From NCBI RefSeq assembly GCF_000237925.1, contig NW_017386056.1:519730-583729 (forward strand): DNA of 64,000 nt, given 5' to 3'. The translations under genes were made by a program, and so were the position numbers. Shown one piece after another: positions 1 through 11,519 of the stretch. Position 1 is the stretch's first letter. Every line of letters starts with the position of its first letter. This DNA comes from Schistosoma mansoni (lineage: Eukaryota; Platyhelminthes; Trematoda; Strigeidida; Schistosomatidae). Below the pieces are notes generated by a model. It was given only the letters and a program-made list of their open reading frames with translations, did not search any database and had not been told where the DNA came from.

Positions 1-224
1 GGCTCAGGATAGAAGCCAGTGGCGTTCATGATGTAACCTTCTTTTACTTTCCTCATAAAAGTGGCCGTAACTTATTTGAATGAAATGATTCTTTCTGGTT
101 GTATCTTCCTTTCTCTCCCACTACTATTATTTTTTCAATACCATACACTGATTTGTGGTTGTTATTGTTCTTTTTTTCCTTTATACGCACCTTACATTTC
201 ATCTCTTTCCATTCTCATTGCTAC

Positions 225-296
225 TGTATGTATCTGGTGGTGTATATGTATCTGGTGCCCAATTGTACCAATATTTATGTGTTCAAATAAATAAAT
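225..296 (+). repeat. 3' tail of a dispersed repeat (same family as 23.5 and 28.6 kb)
   Basis: The stretch ending in TTGTACCAATATTTATGTG followed by a (TAAA)n tail matches, in the opposite orientation, the tail of the two longer repeats at 23.5 and 28.6 kb. The part upstream of position 225 did not align by eye, so the copy is either badly 5'-truncated or diverged. A (TAAA)n end suggests retroposition through a LINE, which is inference. Confidence 0.5.
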
Positions 297-1456
297 AATA
301 ACAATTGCCATTATTACTGGTAATAATAGTACCAATGATAGTAAGAAATATTAAACAAATTATACTATCTGGGAGAGAAATGACTAGAGGAACCAAAGTT
401 ACGAAATAATTTCGAAACCCAGGATCTAGGAGCAGACACAGCTCCCGCGGACGCGGCTGACTCTGAGCCATGTCACATAATGTTCACAAACACTGATAGA
501 TAGAACATAACTAGCCGGCCCAAACCTACCAAGCTAACCACGAAAGTCGATGTAGTTGTGATGCTGAAAACCAACATTACATATTTCAATGACTATCCAA
601 CCGAATAGTTCTAACAACTAGAGTATCAATGATGAATCCAAAAGTTTATTCAAAAAATAAAACACTACCTGAGATAAAGATACTAAAAAACCCATATTGA
701 CATTAAGACTTACAAGGTTAACAAGTGATATAAATGTCAAAAGACCGTATCCCCATCATCTACTGTACACACAATTGTCTACAACTTGATAGGTTTACTG
801 TCAGATCTAGCTACAAGTGGAATACCACAAAACGAAGCAACAAGAGACAAAGCACTGACTCCAGTCTAGTACACATAAAGCAGTCTGTCAAAGCAGCTAT
901 TCAGGACAATGTCCCTTGAAATTATCAGATGATACCGTTAATCAGCTTAAGATTATGGTTGTTCACGTCGTTAGGCTCATTTATTACTGTGGATCACTGT
1001 AAAATGAATAACTCGAGATAACTTGTAAAATATCCACTTTAATTGCTAATGAAAAATGCAAAAACTGGTTCACTTGCGTGTTTTGGTAGAAAATAAAAAG
1101 GAATCCCAATCTAAACTAAAGCAGTCTAAGGTTCTCGAAAATTATCTGAGCACTAGGTTTAACAGTAAAACTGAAACCAAGCAATACAGGCGGCTCCAGG
1201 GGTTATAAAATTTGAACGCGGTTCTAATCAATAACTGACACAGCGAGGTCGTTTAAAATGTTATGACTTGCGCTATTCAAGTGAGATACATAAGAGCCTA
1301 TAAGCCTGAGTTAAATAAATCTCTAAAGATTAGTGAACAAAGTATGAACTCAAAAAATAAAGGCCAAAGATTCTAGTACAGAGATGCTGGCTCCTACAGT
1401 AATGATGAATTGCAGTCATTATTACAAATAAACGTATGCATACATTGTGAACTTAC
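297..1456. other. No gene recognised
   Basis: AT-rich sequence with only short chance ORFs. A short string near 460-476 (ending GAGCCATGTCAC) resembles the RTE 3' UTR seen at 29.4 and 41.5 kb but is too brief to call. Later exons of the minus-strand gene that starts at 1781 may lie here; I could not pick out a convincing one. Confidence 0.4.
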
Positions 1457-1781
1457 TAGTGCTTTCCACTTCTTCGCTCACAAAAAAACAGAAGTCGTAA
1501 CACTTGGCAGGAGAGCTGTCATCAGTGCTTTCCTCACTGCAAACAACCTGTTTCTTTTTCTTTTTTAAGCGTCTCTTTTTAGAGACATTCAAGCAATTAT
1601 TTCCGGTGGCCTCTGATTCTACGGAATCCTCAGTTGGAACAAAGACTTGGTTTTTCCACGTTACACCGCTGAAACTGATGGGTTTTGATTTTGTTAGGGC
1701 AGGAAATTCCTCCAAATCAACAAAGTTATTCTTTCCAGACTCTGGATCACAGTCTAAAGAATAACTATAACCTAGGACCAT
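1457..1781 (-). CDS. First coding exon of an unidentified gene
   Basis: An ORF opens at ATG 1781 and reads about 108 codons to a canonical donor (GTAAGT, plus-strand complement at 1451-1456), ending in phase 1. The predicted peptide starts MVLGYSYSLDCDPE, carries an acidic DLEEFPAL motif near residue 22, a very basic patch (KKRRLKKKKK) near residues 68-77 and a Ser/Asp/Glu-rich stretch, so it looks disordered and possibly nuclear. The reading frame runs on beyond the donor only briefly. An EEFPxL motif near a lysine patch also occurs in SECIS-binding protein 2, but that is too weak to name it. The rest of the gene must lie at lower coordinates or outside the window. Confidence 0.5.
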
Positions 1782-2117
1782 GTTTTGTTAACTAGTAGTA
1801 AAGTGGGTAGCGTTATTTTCTATTGGATATGCCCTCCAGGTAGTGAATATTAACTTCTCACCAATCAGAATTAAATTCTTGATTGGGTGAACAATGAACT
1901 AAGAGATAGTTTTACTGAACTTTAGTCACTGCGGCGAGTATGACTGTCAGTCGCCAGAAAATCTAAACAGGTTCACAAACGCGCCATCAGAAAGTATCAG
2001 CAACATAAAGATTCGAAGTATTCAAACAAAAGCCATCATAAATTTACATGTGGTTCAGATAGTTTTGGACGGAATGGAAGAAGCTTTCGCCTGAAAAGCT
2101 TCTGTATCTAGTGTCAG
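1782..2117. other. Gap between host exon and CR1; candidate target-site copy
   Basis: No ORF of note. This should hold the promoter of the minus-strand gene starting at 1781. The 8-mer AGTGTCAG at 2110-2117 recurs at 6437-6444, just after the CR1 tail, and is the best candidate for a target-site duplication bracketing the CR1. Confidence 0.35.
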
Positions 2118-2450
2118 TGGGTCGCCGATGTCTCCATGTAAGAACTTGTGTATATTTGATTATGCAACCAACTTCGCGCGCTATTTAAAAAGGACAGTGG
2201 TATTTTCCTCGTTGAGTAAATTCTATTGTTTTGATCGTTATTAACGTATCAAGACTACTGTTTTTATACTTTGATTGAATTTCTTTCAGTTAAAGTATTC
2301 TATTAGAGTATCATCTTTGGTATCCTAAATAGTTTTATCGTCGGTACTCCAGAGTACCTTTTTTTTCCATTGTGTCTGTTAGTACTTTGGTCCTAACTGT
2401 TTATAGTTTTTTTTTCTACTTATAGTCAACACTCACTTTCGCATCTTAAA

Positions 2451-3578
2451 ATGACTGGAAGATGCAACAAAAGCATTTGCCACCGCCCAGGATGTCGATA
2501 TCCTGTTGATAGCGGCATGCAGTGCGATGAGTGCAAAGGTTGGTACCACGATGTTTGCACGAATCTAACACCTGCAGCTTTCAAGCGGTTTAGTAAAAAT
2601 GGATGTGTATGGCTATGTCAACAGTGCTGTTTGGATGCAAATAGCCTGCTAACCGAGGCCATTTCAATAGTAAATGCCGCAAAAAAGTGTCTCGGCAAGC
2701 GCGGTCGGGATACATCAGTCAGAACTCAATCTGTCGACACGCAGATTGACACAAGGCAGGCCCAAGTGAGTCCAAAAACTGCCGACCCACACCCTACTAA
2801 GGAGGAAGAACATCCTCCAAAGAGGACTGTTACAACCAGAAACTCGCGCAAAAAAGTCTCTTCTGTCCCTCGTATCAAAAATGGTACCCAGAAGGGAACT
2901 TCAGGAAGCCGAAACCGCAAGGCTCGATCGGTTTCCAGCGCGAAAGATGACCCGATCTCCCAAGTCGTCCTGACTCTTCCGGAATCCCACAGTACGCCTG
3001 ACGCGAATGTGGTTACCACTCCAAAGAACGTTGGCGATTGGGTACGGGTCGTAAGAAAAAAACGCCAAAATGACGTAAAAGGAAGTCATACCCCCACCAA
3101 AAGGGTCGACAAGCCGAGGTCTGATCACAGCGACAGATCAGTCATTCTCCATAGAGTCAAGGAGAGTGACAACTTAGAACCGAAAGCTCGTTTTGAGCAT
3201 GACATTGTGTTGATAAAACAACTACTCAACCAAGTTATGCCCAAAAACATCCCCGGAGTCACCTTGCTAAAGGTGTATAGATTAGGAAATCTAGCGCATC
3301 TGAAACCAAATCAGTCTAGACTACTCAAAGTCGTTTTCAAATCCTCAAACGAACGCGACTTAATCTTAGAAAATGGACACAAATTAAAGGGTTCAGGAGT
3401 TTTTCTCCGTAAGGACTTACCGTTGGCGGACCGTGTTAAAAGACGGGAAGCCGAAAAGGAACTACAGCTCAGATTAGACGCTGGCGAAAAAGACCTGAAA
3501 ATTGTAAATTTTCGGGTTGTGAGGCTTCGACAGAGGATGATGCCGAAGCCACTCTGGGTGAAGCACGAGGCCACCTAA
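2451..3578 (+). CDS. CR1 LINE ORF1 protein (PHD-like zinc finger)
   Basis: A 375-codon ORF. Cysteines and histidine at residues 10, 15, 25, 28, 33, 36, 56 and 59, with the WYHDVC core at 31-36, form a PHD-type C4HC3 zinc-binding pattern as found in ORF1 of many CR1 elements. Residues 90-220 are Ser/Thr/Lys/Arg-rich and look disordered. Residues 230-360 resemble the RNA-binding part of CR1 ORF1 proteins (RLGNLAHLKPNQSRLLKVVF, then SNERDLIL). The likely role is nucleic-acid binding and packaging of the LINE RNA. The start is the first ATG after an AT-rich leader. The last 139 nt overlap ORF2 in the -1 frame. No stop or frameshift was seen. Confidence 0.85.
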   Translation: MTGRCNKSICHRPGCRYPVDSGMQCDECKGWYHDVCTNLTPAAFKRFSKNGCVWLCQQCCLDANSLLTEAISIVNAAKKCLGKRGRDTSVRTQSVDTQIDTRQAQVSPKTADPHPTKEEEHPPKRTVTTRNSRKKVSSVPRIKNGTQKGTSGSRNRKARSVSSAKDDPISQVVLTLPESHSTPDANVVTTPKNVGDWVRVVRKKRQNDVKGSHTPTKRVDKPRSDHSDRSVILHRVKESDNLEPKARFEHDIVLIKQLLNQVMPKNIPGVTLLKVYRLGNLAHLKPNQSRLLKVVFKSSNERDLILENGHKLKGSGVFLRKDLPLADRVKRREAEKELQLRLDAGEKDLKIVNFRVVRLRQRMMPKPLWVKHEAT

Positions 3579-6375
3579 ATAGGCTTCGGATCTGTTATAC
3601 CAACGCCCGGAGCTTACTAAATAAGCTACCGGAACTAGGTGTACAGATTGACTCAACTAGGCCAGACATAATCGCAGTCACAGAAACATGGCTGACGCCG
3701 TCTATAGATAGTAGGGAACTTGATTTCGAGGGTTTTACATTGGTAAGGGCCGATAGAATACAAACGCGTAAAGGAGGGGGAGTAGCTCTATTCATTAGGA
3801 ATGCTATTCCATTCACCATTATCGACAGTGTATCCCATGAGAGTGGGACGTATGAATTAGTTTGCTGCCGCCTGAAATGCAGGGGACAAGAGTTACTACT
3901 TAGTTTGATCTATCGCAGTCCAAGCTGTGAGGCAAACGAGGTCCTGCTAAGCAGTCTCAACACTTTATCACGAAGTGATCGATGTCTAATCTTAGGGGAC
4001 TTCAATGCACCCATGGTGGACTGGGGAAATCTTCGGACTGAATCGTCAGCAAACTCCTTCGAACAGGAACTAGTTGATGCGATAATCACTTGTGCTCTAG
4101 TGCAACACGTGAAGGAAGCAACTAGGTACGACCCGGGTTCTGCATCATCCTTACTAGATCTTATATTGACTCATTATGAGGATGATGTTGCAAACCTGGA
4201 TTACATGCCACCCCTAGGCAAAAGTGATCATGCAGTTTTAAGCTTTGACTTCCATATAACTGTCGATCACGAGTACGCTTCAGCTCAATCCAGACCTAAC
4301 GTCTGGAAAGCAAACATAGCAGACATCATGAAATCAGCATCATTAGTAGATTGGAAATTAGATCCAGAGTCATCAATCGAAACGGCTTGGGACGTATTCC
4401 GGAATTTATACTTAAAAGTTACCACCCCCCACATCCCTTGGACTACACCTAAGAGACCGAGAAACTCCCCACCGTGGTTCAGTAGGGAGGTTCGCATCCT
4501 TCTCCGTAAAAGAAGGAAAATGTGGGACAGATTTAGGTTACTGGGGACTGACGAGGCGAAATCTCAGTATCAAAAGGCTCGAAATACCTGTGCCTCGACC
4601 CTCCGTAAGGCCAGAAAGCTGTACGAAGAGAAAATCGTAAGGGAATCCATAGAATGCCCTAAACGCTTGTATTCGTATATAAACCAAAGGACAAAAAGAA
4701 GAAGAAATGTTCCTTCATTATGGGGAGACAGTACTGCCACATCACTAGTGGAGGATGACTTTGGCAAAGCTCAAGTATTCTCTAAATACTTTAGCGATGT
4801 ATACACCATAGAAACACCCTTCTCACCAGTCCATGAAAATCCACCCACACAAGCACTGGACAGCGTAACCATTGAAGAACTCGATGTTTTTGGTCTGCTA
4901 GTTAAGCTTGACATAGGTAAATCCACTGGACCCGATGAACTGCATCCTAGGTTACTAAAGGAATTAGCTAACTTTGTTGCGAACCCTTTAAGTGTATGTT
5001 TTAATCTATCCGTAACCCAGGGTCGTCTACCAAAAGACTGGAAGAACGCCATAGTAAGTCCAGTCTTCAAAACAGGTACAAAACATAAGCCTGAGAATTA
5101 CCGACCAATTAGCCTAACTAGTGTGGTTGTTAAAATCTTAGAAAAGATTATTCGGAAGGAACTGTTAAAGTATCTCGATGAAAACCGGATCCTCTCCGAA
5201 AAGCAGCATGGTTTTAGAACAGGTTACTCTTGTCTCACAAACTTATTAGTCGCTCGTGAAAGCTGGTGCGCTCTTAAGGACCAAAAATTACCTATAGACG
5301 TAGCTTACATCGATTTCAGCAAAGCCTTCGACAAAGTTCCGCATAACCGGCTGTTATATAAGCTAAGGAATGTCGGGATTGGAGGCAATCTATTGATGTG
5401 GATAAAAGACTTCCTAGTTGGGCGTCAACAAAGAGTAAGGGTGAACTCCAAGTTGTCTAGCTGGGAAACTGTGCTTAGTGGAGTCCCCCAAGGTACAGTT
5501 TTGGGGCCAGTGTTATTCCTCCTGTACGTAAATGATCTCCCTCGTCTACTATCGTCATCGGTCTTACTCTATGCTGATGATGTCAAGATATGGAGAGCGA
5601 TACAAAGCAAGAGCGATAGCTTAGAACTTCAAAATGACCTGGAGAGATTATCTGAATGGTCCCAAACCTGGCAATTGCCGATAAACACTTCCAAGTGTAT
5701 TGTGATGCATATTGGCCATCAGGGTACAGATACATACACGATGAATAACACTGAGTTACCTATTGTTCAGGCACACAATGACTTAGGCGTCATCGTTAGT
5801 CAAGACTTAAAGACTACTGCACACTGCCGTGCAATAGCCGCCAAAGGTTTTAGGACTTTATGGTCCATACGCAGGGCTTTTAGGCATCTTGACGCTAAAA
5901 CGTTTCTGACTTTGTATACAGTGTTCGTACGCCCTAAACTTGAGTACTGTATACAAGCAGCTAACCCCTGCCTAAAAAAGACAGTGAACTCTTGGAAAGA
6001 GTTCAGAGAACAGCAACTAGGCTGATTCCCGGAATAGCGAAGCTCCCGTATGGTACTAGACTGACCAAGCTAAACCTATTCCCGCTGTCATATAGAAGAA
6101 TCAGAGGTGACTTGATTATAGTTTTCAAATTGCTAAATGACAAATTTGCACCTGATATGCCCTCATTTTTCTTGTCTTCCAAAACAGAAAATCTACGAGG
6201 ACACTCCAAAAAAGTTCACAAGCCCAGAACGAATTACTTGTCAGCTGACTACCGACTTTCCCATCGAATAATCAACGAGTGGAATTCATTACCTCAGCAC
6301 GTGGTTGAGGCTCCATCCGTCGACTCCTTCAAAAGAAAGTTGGATCAGCTGAGAGACCATCATTGCCAGGACTAA
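3440..6375 (+). CDS. CR1 LINE ORF2: endonuclease and reverse transcriptase, one frameshift
   Basis: The frame is open from 3440, just after a TAA at 3437-3439, to 6025. The conserved endonuclease N-terminus (ICYTNARSLLNK) lies at 3590-3625, upstream of the first in-frame ATG at 3740. Endonuclease motifs follow (TETWLTP, GDFNAP near 4000, SDHAVLSF near 4225), then RT motifs: KSTGPDELHPRLLKEL, ENYRPISLTS, QHGFRTGYSC, YIDFSKAFD near 5310, SGVPQGTVLGP, and YADD at 5570-5581, all with their catalytic residues. The C-terminal part (ERVQRTATRLIPG to the stop at 6375) is in another frame. A 1-nt loss in the A-run at 5974-5979 explains the shift, so this copy cannot make full-length ORF2 as it stands. 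Confidence 0.85.
3506..3512 (+). other. Candidate -1 slippery heptamer (A AAT TTT)
   Basis: In the ORF1 frame the bases read A AAT TTT, the X XXY YYZ form of a -1 ribosomal frameshift site. A -1 slip here enters exactly the ORF2 frame, which is open from 3440 and has no ATG before the endonuclease N-terminus. I did not establish a downstream pseudoknot. This is inference; reinitiation near the ORF1 stop (TAA 3576-3578) is an alternative. Confidence 0.35.
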
Positions 6376-7344
6376 CACAGGCCACCAAGCCTCCTGTCCT
6401 TTCCAAACTGAAACTGAAACTGAAACTGAAAAGAGAAGTGTCAGCAAAGTATGGTGAAACACTGTCCTGAGTCCACAATAACATGTTAGGTTTTCTCTTA
6501 AAGGACTTATAGGGAGTTTTTTAGACTATCTTACATGGCAGTGAATCCCAGAGTTTGATTACTCTGAAAACGTAAAAGGTGGGCCTACAGTCTATTCTGC
6601 TATGCCATGTCTGTAATTTCTATGTTTCACCTCCAAGTTTTGTGCTGGGAATGAGCTTAATTGGATGTTTAAGGGGCTGCTCAAGAGTGTTCAAGATTTT
6701 GTAAGTCATCAAAAAATCACCTCTGAGACGCTTATACTCGAATGGCTAAAGATTTAGTGATTTGAGGCGCTCTTCATAAGGTATGGATTTGAGTCTCCGT
6801 ACTGATTTCGTGAGTCGCCATTTGATAATTTGCAGTGTATTCTTGTCTTTACAGAGTGAGGGGGGACCGCTATTTTTCCAAGATGTGAATGAGGCCAAAT
6901 TAAACTTTTAGGGATTATGTGGAAAGATCCATTGTCCAACTAGCCAAAAATGGTCATCAACGCTAACAGTGCAACGTTTACCCGAAAGGCATTTCTCCCG
7001 AAGTGAGCTTAAGTCTTCAGATCATAAAGAACTAAGATTCCATGACCTTTTTAAATTTGAATACCTCTAGAGGGGAGTTACTTTATTTGTATGAATTGTC
7101 TGAAACATGTCTCAGTTGGACTTCTTCACTCTTTGAAGTGCTGAAGGTAAGCCCACCCAACTTTGAAGTCAAGTCCGGTCCTTTGGAAGTCTCAGTTTGT
7201 CATCTGGATCTCAGGCTTCTCTCCAGAGTTTTACATCATCAACGATAAATAGTAAATCAAACGATACTTACTGAAGGTCACTCATATAAATTAAGAAAAG
7301 AAGAGGTCTTAGTAATGAACCCTAGGGCACACTGCAGTGGTATT

Positions 7345-7840
7345 AGTCCTAACCACATAATCCTCAAAGCAGAACGTGAAACGATAGGAAAAATACATAT
7401 TCAACGTTTAGCACTCAGAGAAGGCCAACAATGGTGAACGCGGAAATATTCATGTATTCAATCGGATGACATGGCTCAGCCTCGCAGACGAGGCCATTCT
7501 GTATAACTTGTCTTTATTCACATTAAATATATTGTCCTATCTTCAGCCCAAATGAGTTCTTCAGAGATACTAAGTATCATATTGTTACGGTACGATGAGT
7601 CAGTGCAGACAATGATGTGACTTCGACGTAAAATCTTATAGATTAGGTAGTCACATCATTACAAATCTATGCTTTTAAGATTGGGTCTATTATTATAATA
7701 GTACTAATTACGAACTAGGCCATAATTCTACGCTGATTTTCCCAGTTACCTCATATTCAGCTTTGGGGGTTGTGTAGTTAGAACCGATACCACTACAGAA
7801 CCACTAGGGATTCTATAGTCTGAGAAAAAAGGAACTTGTC
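7345..7840 (-). repeat. LTR-like dispersed repeat inserted in the old CR1
   Basis: This block splits the RT of the old CR1. Its minus strand aligns by eye over roughly 300 bp with 54134-54440, sharing AAGTCACATCATTGTC, TATTTAATGT(G/A)AATAAAGA and GTGGTTAG. A pair of such unrelated insertion sites with shared edges suggests a solo LTR or other non-coding repeat. The exact ends and the family are not settled; treated as a fossil. Confidence 0.45.
7611..7660. repeat. 12-bp perfect inverted repeat
   Basis: AATGATGTGACT at 7611-7622 and its exact complement AGTCACATCATT at 7649-7660, separated by 26 nt. It lies inside the LTR-like repeat. One arm recurs in the related repeat at 54.1 kb. Confidence 0.6.
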
Positions 7841-9090
7841 GTGACTTTAAAAGGTCAAATATAAAGAAGGGAAGTAAGCTAATCTATTAACAGTGACTGG
7901 TTACCTAACAGACTGAGCCTACTGATGAGACATGTATAACTGACCCTATCAAAAACTTTTGGGAAGTCAAGGTATATTACATCAACCTCCCCCTGAGATC
8001 AAGGATGGTTGTCTTTCTGTCCACCGCGGTTTCACAAGAATGGCTCTCCCTGAGACCGTGCTGTCGAGGTGAAAATAGGATTATGGATATAAAGCAGTCG
8101 CGTAGACCATCATACGTCAATGACTTCGTAACTTTCGAGGGTATTGAGAGAAATGCTACCGGATGGCATCCTAAAGGCTCACTGAGTCGGCCTCCTCTGA
8201 AAATTGGTTTTTGATTTTTTTGGTGCTGTGCCTCAACTTGGCGGATGTGAGAACATCACACTAAACGATTTCGATAAGACTAAGTCCGCTTCTCTCAGCA
8301 TGACAGAATGGAGCTTATCCGAGCCAGGAGCAATGTCCTTGTTTAGATATGCGGTTTCTGATTTACACAAGCAGCGTTCACTTTCACTTTTGTGACTCCT
8401 GTTAAGTTTCAGGTGAAGCTCTTGTCAATGTAGTTAGTATGTGATGGTTGAAACGTTTGAACTTACTGTTCTGCCAGGAGGGCGGCGGCACTGTCGCCGT
8501 TGCCGGTCGGACCATTAGGACCAAACAACTGGGAAACTCCTGGTTTGGTTAGTCTAAGAAAGGCTTCATGACGAAGTAAGTCTTTCGTACTGGAGATAAA
8601 TTTGTCGATTAGCTTTATCTGATACTGAAGCCTATCCTCTCTCATTACATATAAGTATTAGCTTCTTACTTGTTTGAACTGTCTCTAGGTGCCGTCATCA
8701 CTAGTTCGTTGATATTCAGCTCAGTGTTACTTTTCGCGTTTTAGTGTTCAAAGAGTACGAGTACTTATGACTGCACGTTGACTGTAATTTTCGATGTCCG
8801 TTTACGGGACAGACAGGTCTGTAGCACATAAAATTATCTAATTAGGGAATCTGAATGACAGTTTCCATCAAGTCGAGGGTGGACCTCCCAGTTCACTTGT
8901 TTTAGGTTGCCCTTTAAAGCTCATACATTCAAACTTTGAAATTCCAACGCCATTTGTAAGATGTCTGAGCTCAGTTTCGCTGACAAAATTGGTGACCATG
9001 AAGGTATAATCACTTCTTTTCGAGGAAGCCAGGATTGAGAGGTTGTCAGTCAGCTTCAGCAGAGTTCCCACCTTGAATGTGCGTGTGTTC

Positions 9091-9399
9091 AGCGAAAATT
9101 AAATTAGGAAGATTGGAGTCTCCTAGATCCACGGTATGAGTGTATCCGTGACGAATAGAGAGGAACAATCTCTCCGGCATACTCGTTGACAGTAGTAGGC
9201 TTTCTGTAAATGACTTCGACTAGACATCTCGAGGTGTTAGACAGTCACAATGAGCATCATACAGATTCATGAAGATTTATAGACTACTAGATGTACACCT
9301 AATTCTCTGTCAATTAAGATAGTAAGTACAGTGTTAGCAAGCCCACCATTCTTGTTTTTCTGCCGTCAATTACCAGCTGCTGGTTCGTAATTTGATAGG
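9091..9399. other. Spacer between two decayed LINEs
   Basis: No ORF or known repeat recognised. It lies between the 5' end of the old CR1 and the 3' end of the SR2-like RTE, and may include the 3' UTR of the latter. Confidence 0.3.
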
Positions 9400-11510
9400 T
9401 ATATATTTCGCATATTCCTATTTTACTTACATACATGCGCCCGTCGAGGAGCGTAGTCCACCTACCAGCATTTCTATCCAATTTTGTTCTGTACAGTCTT
9501 TTCCGGGTGTTTCTATTTGTTATTCATTCCATCTTTGTCTGCTTCCAATCCTCTGCACAGTGTGCACTTTGGACTTCCTCTTTTACGTTTCCCTTCAGAT
9601 TTCCAAGGTAGTGGTTGCCTCGTGATGTAGTTTGATGATTCTTCCGTAATGTATGTCCAATCCACTTGCAACGTATTTTCTTAATTCCCTCTCGAGTTGG
9701 AAGCTGGTTTGTTATCTAACACAGTAGACTGTTGCCGATGGTATCCGGCCAACGGGAATTGTGTATCTTATATAGACAGTGATTATAAATACTTGCACCT
9801 TTTTGATGATGGTTGTGGCAGTCCTTGAAGTTTCAGTTCCGCACAGTAGGATTGTCTTGACGTTCGTATTGAAGATTCTAACTGTGATAATCTGGATGCA
9901 CTAACACCAAATTCTTTTATTGTTAGTTCATAGAGGTATATCATTCGGTGAGGCTCAGACAAGTGAAACATTCATATATAACAGGAGATAGAAGGAAGGG
10001 CAACAACTAGACAACTTTTTCTTGTACAGATCGATACAGGAGTACCTACTAGCCCTTCAGAAGAGATCCAAGTGTCTGGATGTGAGAGAAATATTGGCTC
10101 ACTAATAAGGCTGTGGACGAAATCTAAAATTAGGCAGGTCAATTAAGTTCCAGGTGGACGAGTTAGAACAGTTCGGCTGAAAACAGCAACCGAAGGTATC
10201 AGCCAAAGGTTACGACGCTTATGCCCATAAGAAGAGGCCGATATATTGGACACGACAGTAGCGAAGCCTAGACGTGATGCTCGCTTGGAGGACGTTAGTT
10301 ATCTCCATAACTGAGAAGCCGAACCGCTGCTTAAACACCCAACCCGTCAACGCCACATGACGTGTTTGTAAACTATTCCTATTGCATGTGACCTGCCAGT
10401 TGTAGGACACTATTGTTCATTTATATTGGTGTGACTGCAGCTCAGATATTTTTGTTCATTCGATAAGACACACAATAGCGGCCACTATGTTCGTGTGTTC
10501 CATTTAATGACTACACTTCCTTTAATTGATCTTTACGTTTACAAACAGATAAAGTGTGAAGCTATGTTATCCTCCTCCTGACCGTAGCTTTCACATAGAC
10601 CCTGGGTCGTCAATACCGCGTTTACAGTTCAGGTGGAGTATCTGTAGAAGAAATTTAACCTTAGAATTTGTAAGTTTCCACCTTCTCCAGAGCTTCTCTG
10701 TCACTTGTGGGTTGATGTTTACCGTGTTGTATTTGAGGACGTTGCTTTTTCCCTTATGTATGTTGAGGCCTACTGATTCAGAGGGCGTTGCTACACTAGT
10801 TGTCTTCACCTGCATTTGTTGGTGTGTAGAAAAGCGGTATAGAAGAGCTGTATCATCTGCAAAGTCCAAATCGTCCAGTTGCATGCAAGCTGTTCATTGT
10901 ATTGCATGTTTCCTCTCCGATGTCGAGGTCCTCATAATCCAGTCAACCATCAGGAGAAAGAGAAAGCCAGGAGAGTGAGTAAGCAGCCTTGTCTAACTCC
11001 GGTCCTCACTTGGGATGTATCTATCAGCTGTCCTCCATTCAAGAACTTACAGTGTAGTCCATTGTATGAATTCTGGATGATGTTGACAATTTTCGCAAGT
11101 ACTCACTGCATAGCGTTGAGGAAGTTTTCACAATGTTCTTCTATCCATACTGTTAAATGTTTTCTCGTAATCAGGGGAGTTGATGTATGGTAACGAGTTC
11201 CATTCAATTGATTGTTGAAAGATGATCTGTAGTGTAGCGATTTGGTCTGTTCACGACCCATCCTCACGGAATCAGACTTGTTGATCTTGAAGTTGGACGT
11301 CTACTGCGTCTTTCATCCAGTTCAACAGCACCCTGCTGAAAACGTTTCCTGGTGCTGATAGTAGTGTGATGCCTCTGTAGTTCTCACATTTGCTGAGATC
11401 TCTTGTGTTCGGTATCTTGGTGAGATGTCCTTCCAGTCTGTCGGTACTTGTTCCTCTTCTCAAATCTTCCTGAATAGGACATGGAACATTATAGTAATAT
11501 GGTAACACCC
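9400..11510 (-). mobile_element. Decayed SR2-like RTE-clade LINE
   Basis: Minus-strand fragments match the schistosome SR2/SjR2 type of RTE reverse transcriptase as I remember it: KIPNTRDLSKCENYRGITLL (11272-11508), MQLDDLDFADDTALLYRFST with the catalytic FADD (10591-10884), VGLNIHKGKSNVLKYNT, then NTNVKTILLCGTET (about 9800-9870) and the C-terminal WIEMLVGGL (about 9440-9500). Stops, frameshifts and a missing stretch of RT show it is inactive. An unrelated block of about 0.7 kb separates the fragment ending at 10591 from the one starting near 9885. Confidence 0.8.
9885..10585. other. Unidentified block inside the SR2-like LINE
   Basis: About 0.7 kb sits where the SR2 protein should continue for only some 40 residues. 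I see no coding similarity in it. It may be a SINE, a non-autonomous transposon or scrambled LINE sequence. Confidence 0.3.
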
Positions 11511-11519
11511 TAATGCTGT

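Larger units (their letters stand above)
2118..6436 (+). mobile_element. Full-length CR1-type LINE, nearly intact
   Basis: The parts are in CR1 order: a roughly 330-bp 5' UTR, ORF1 with a PHD-like zinc finger, ORF2 with APE-type endonuclease and reverse transcriptase, and a short 3' UTR ending in (CTGAAA)n at about 6404-6434. ORF1 is open throughout and ORF2 has a single 1-nt disruption, so the copy is young. The 5' boundary rests on the candidate 8-bp duplication (2110-2117 and 6437-6444) and could be off by some tens of bases. The element sits directly against the 3' part of an older CR1 in the opposite orientation. Confidence 0.85.
6445..9090 (-). mobile_element. Decayed CR1-type LINE
   Basis: Read on the minus strand, fragments follow CR1 ORF2 order from high to low coordinates: endonuclease N-terminus (8868-9071, LTDNLSILASSKRSDY), RT N-terminus (8463-8645, KPGVSQL), QHGLRESHSCETAV (about 8030-8075), VDVIYLDFPKVFDRVS (about 7937-8000), VDDVKLW (about 7216-7245) and the C-terminal segment (LWDSLP and SFKRKPN, about 6500-6620). 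Many stops and frameshifts show it is old. The distance between the FDRVS and VDDV motifs is about 490 bp longer than in the young CR1 at 5.3-5.6 kb, because another repeat is inserted. Confidence 0.8.

Noticed and set aside
3311-3574. Minus-strand ORFs opposite CR1 ORF1
   Set aside because: They are shadows of the strong plus-strand coding frame.
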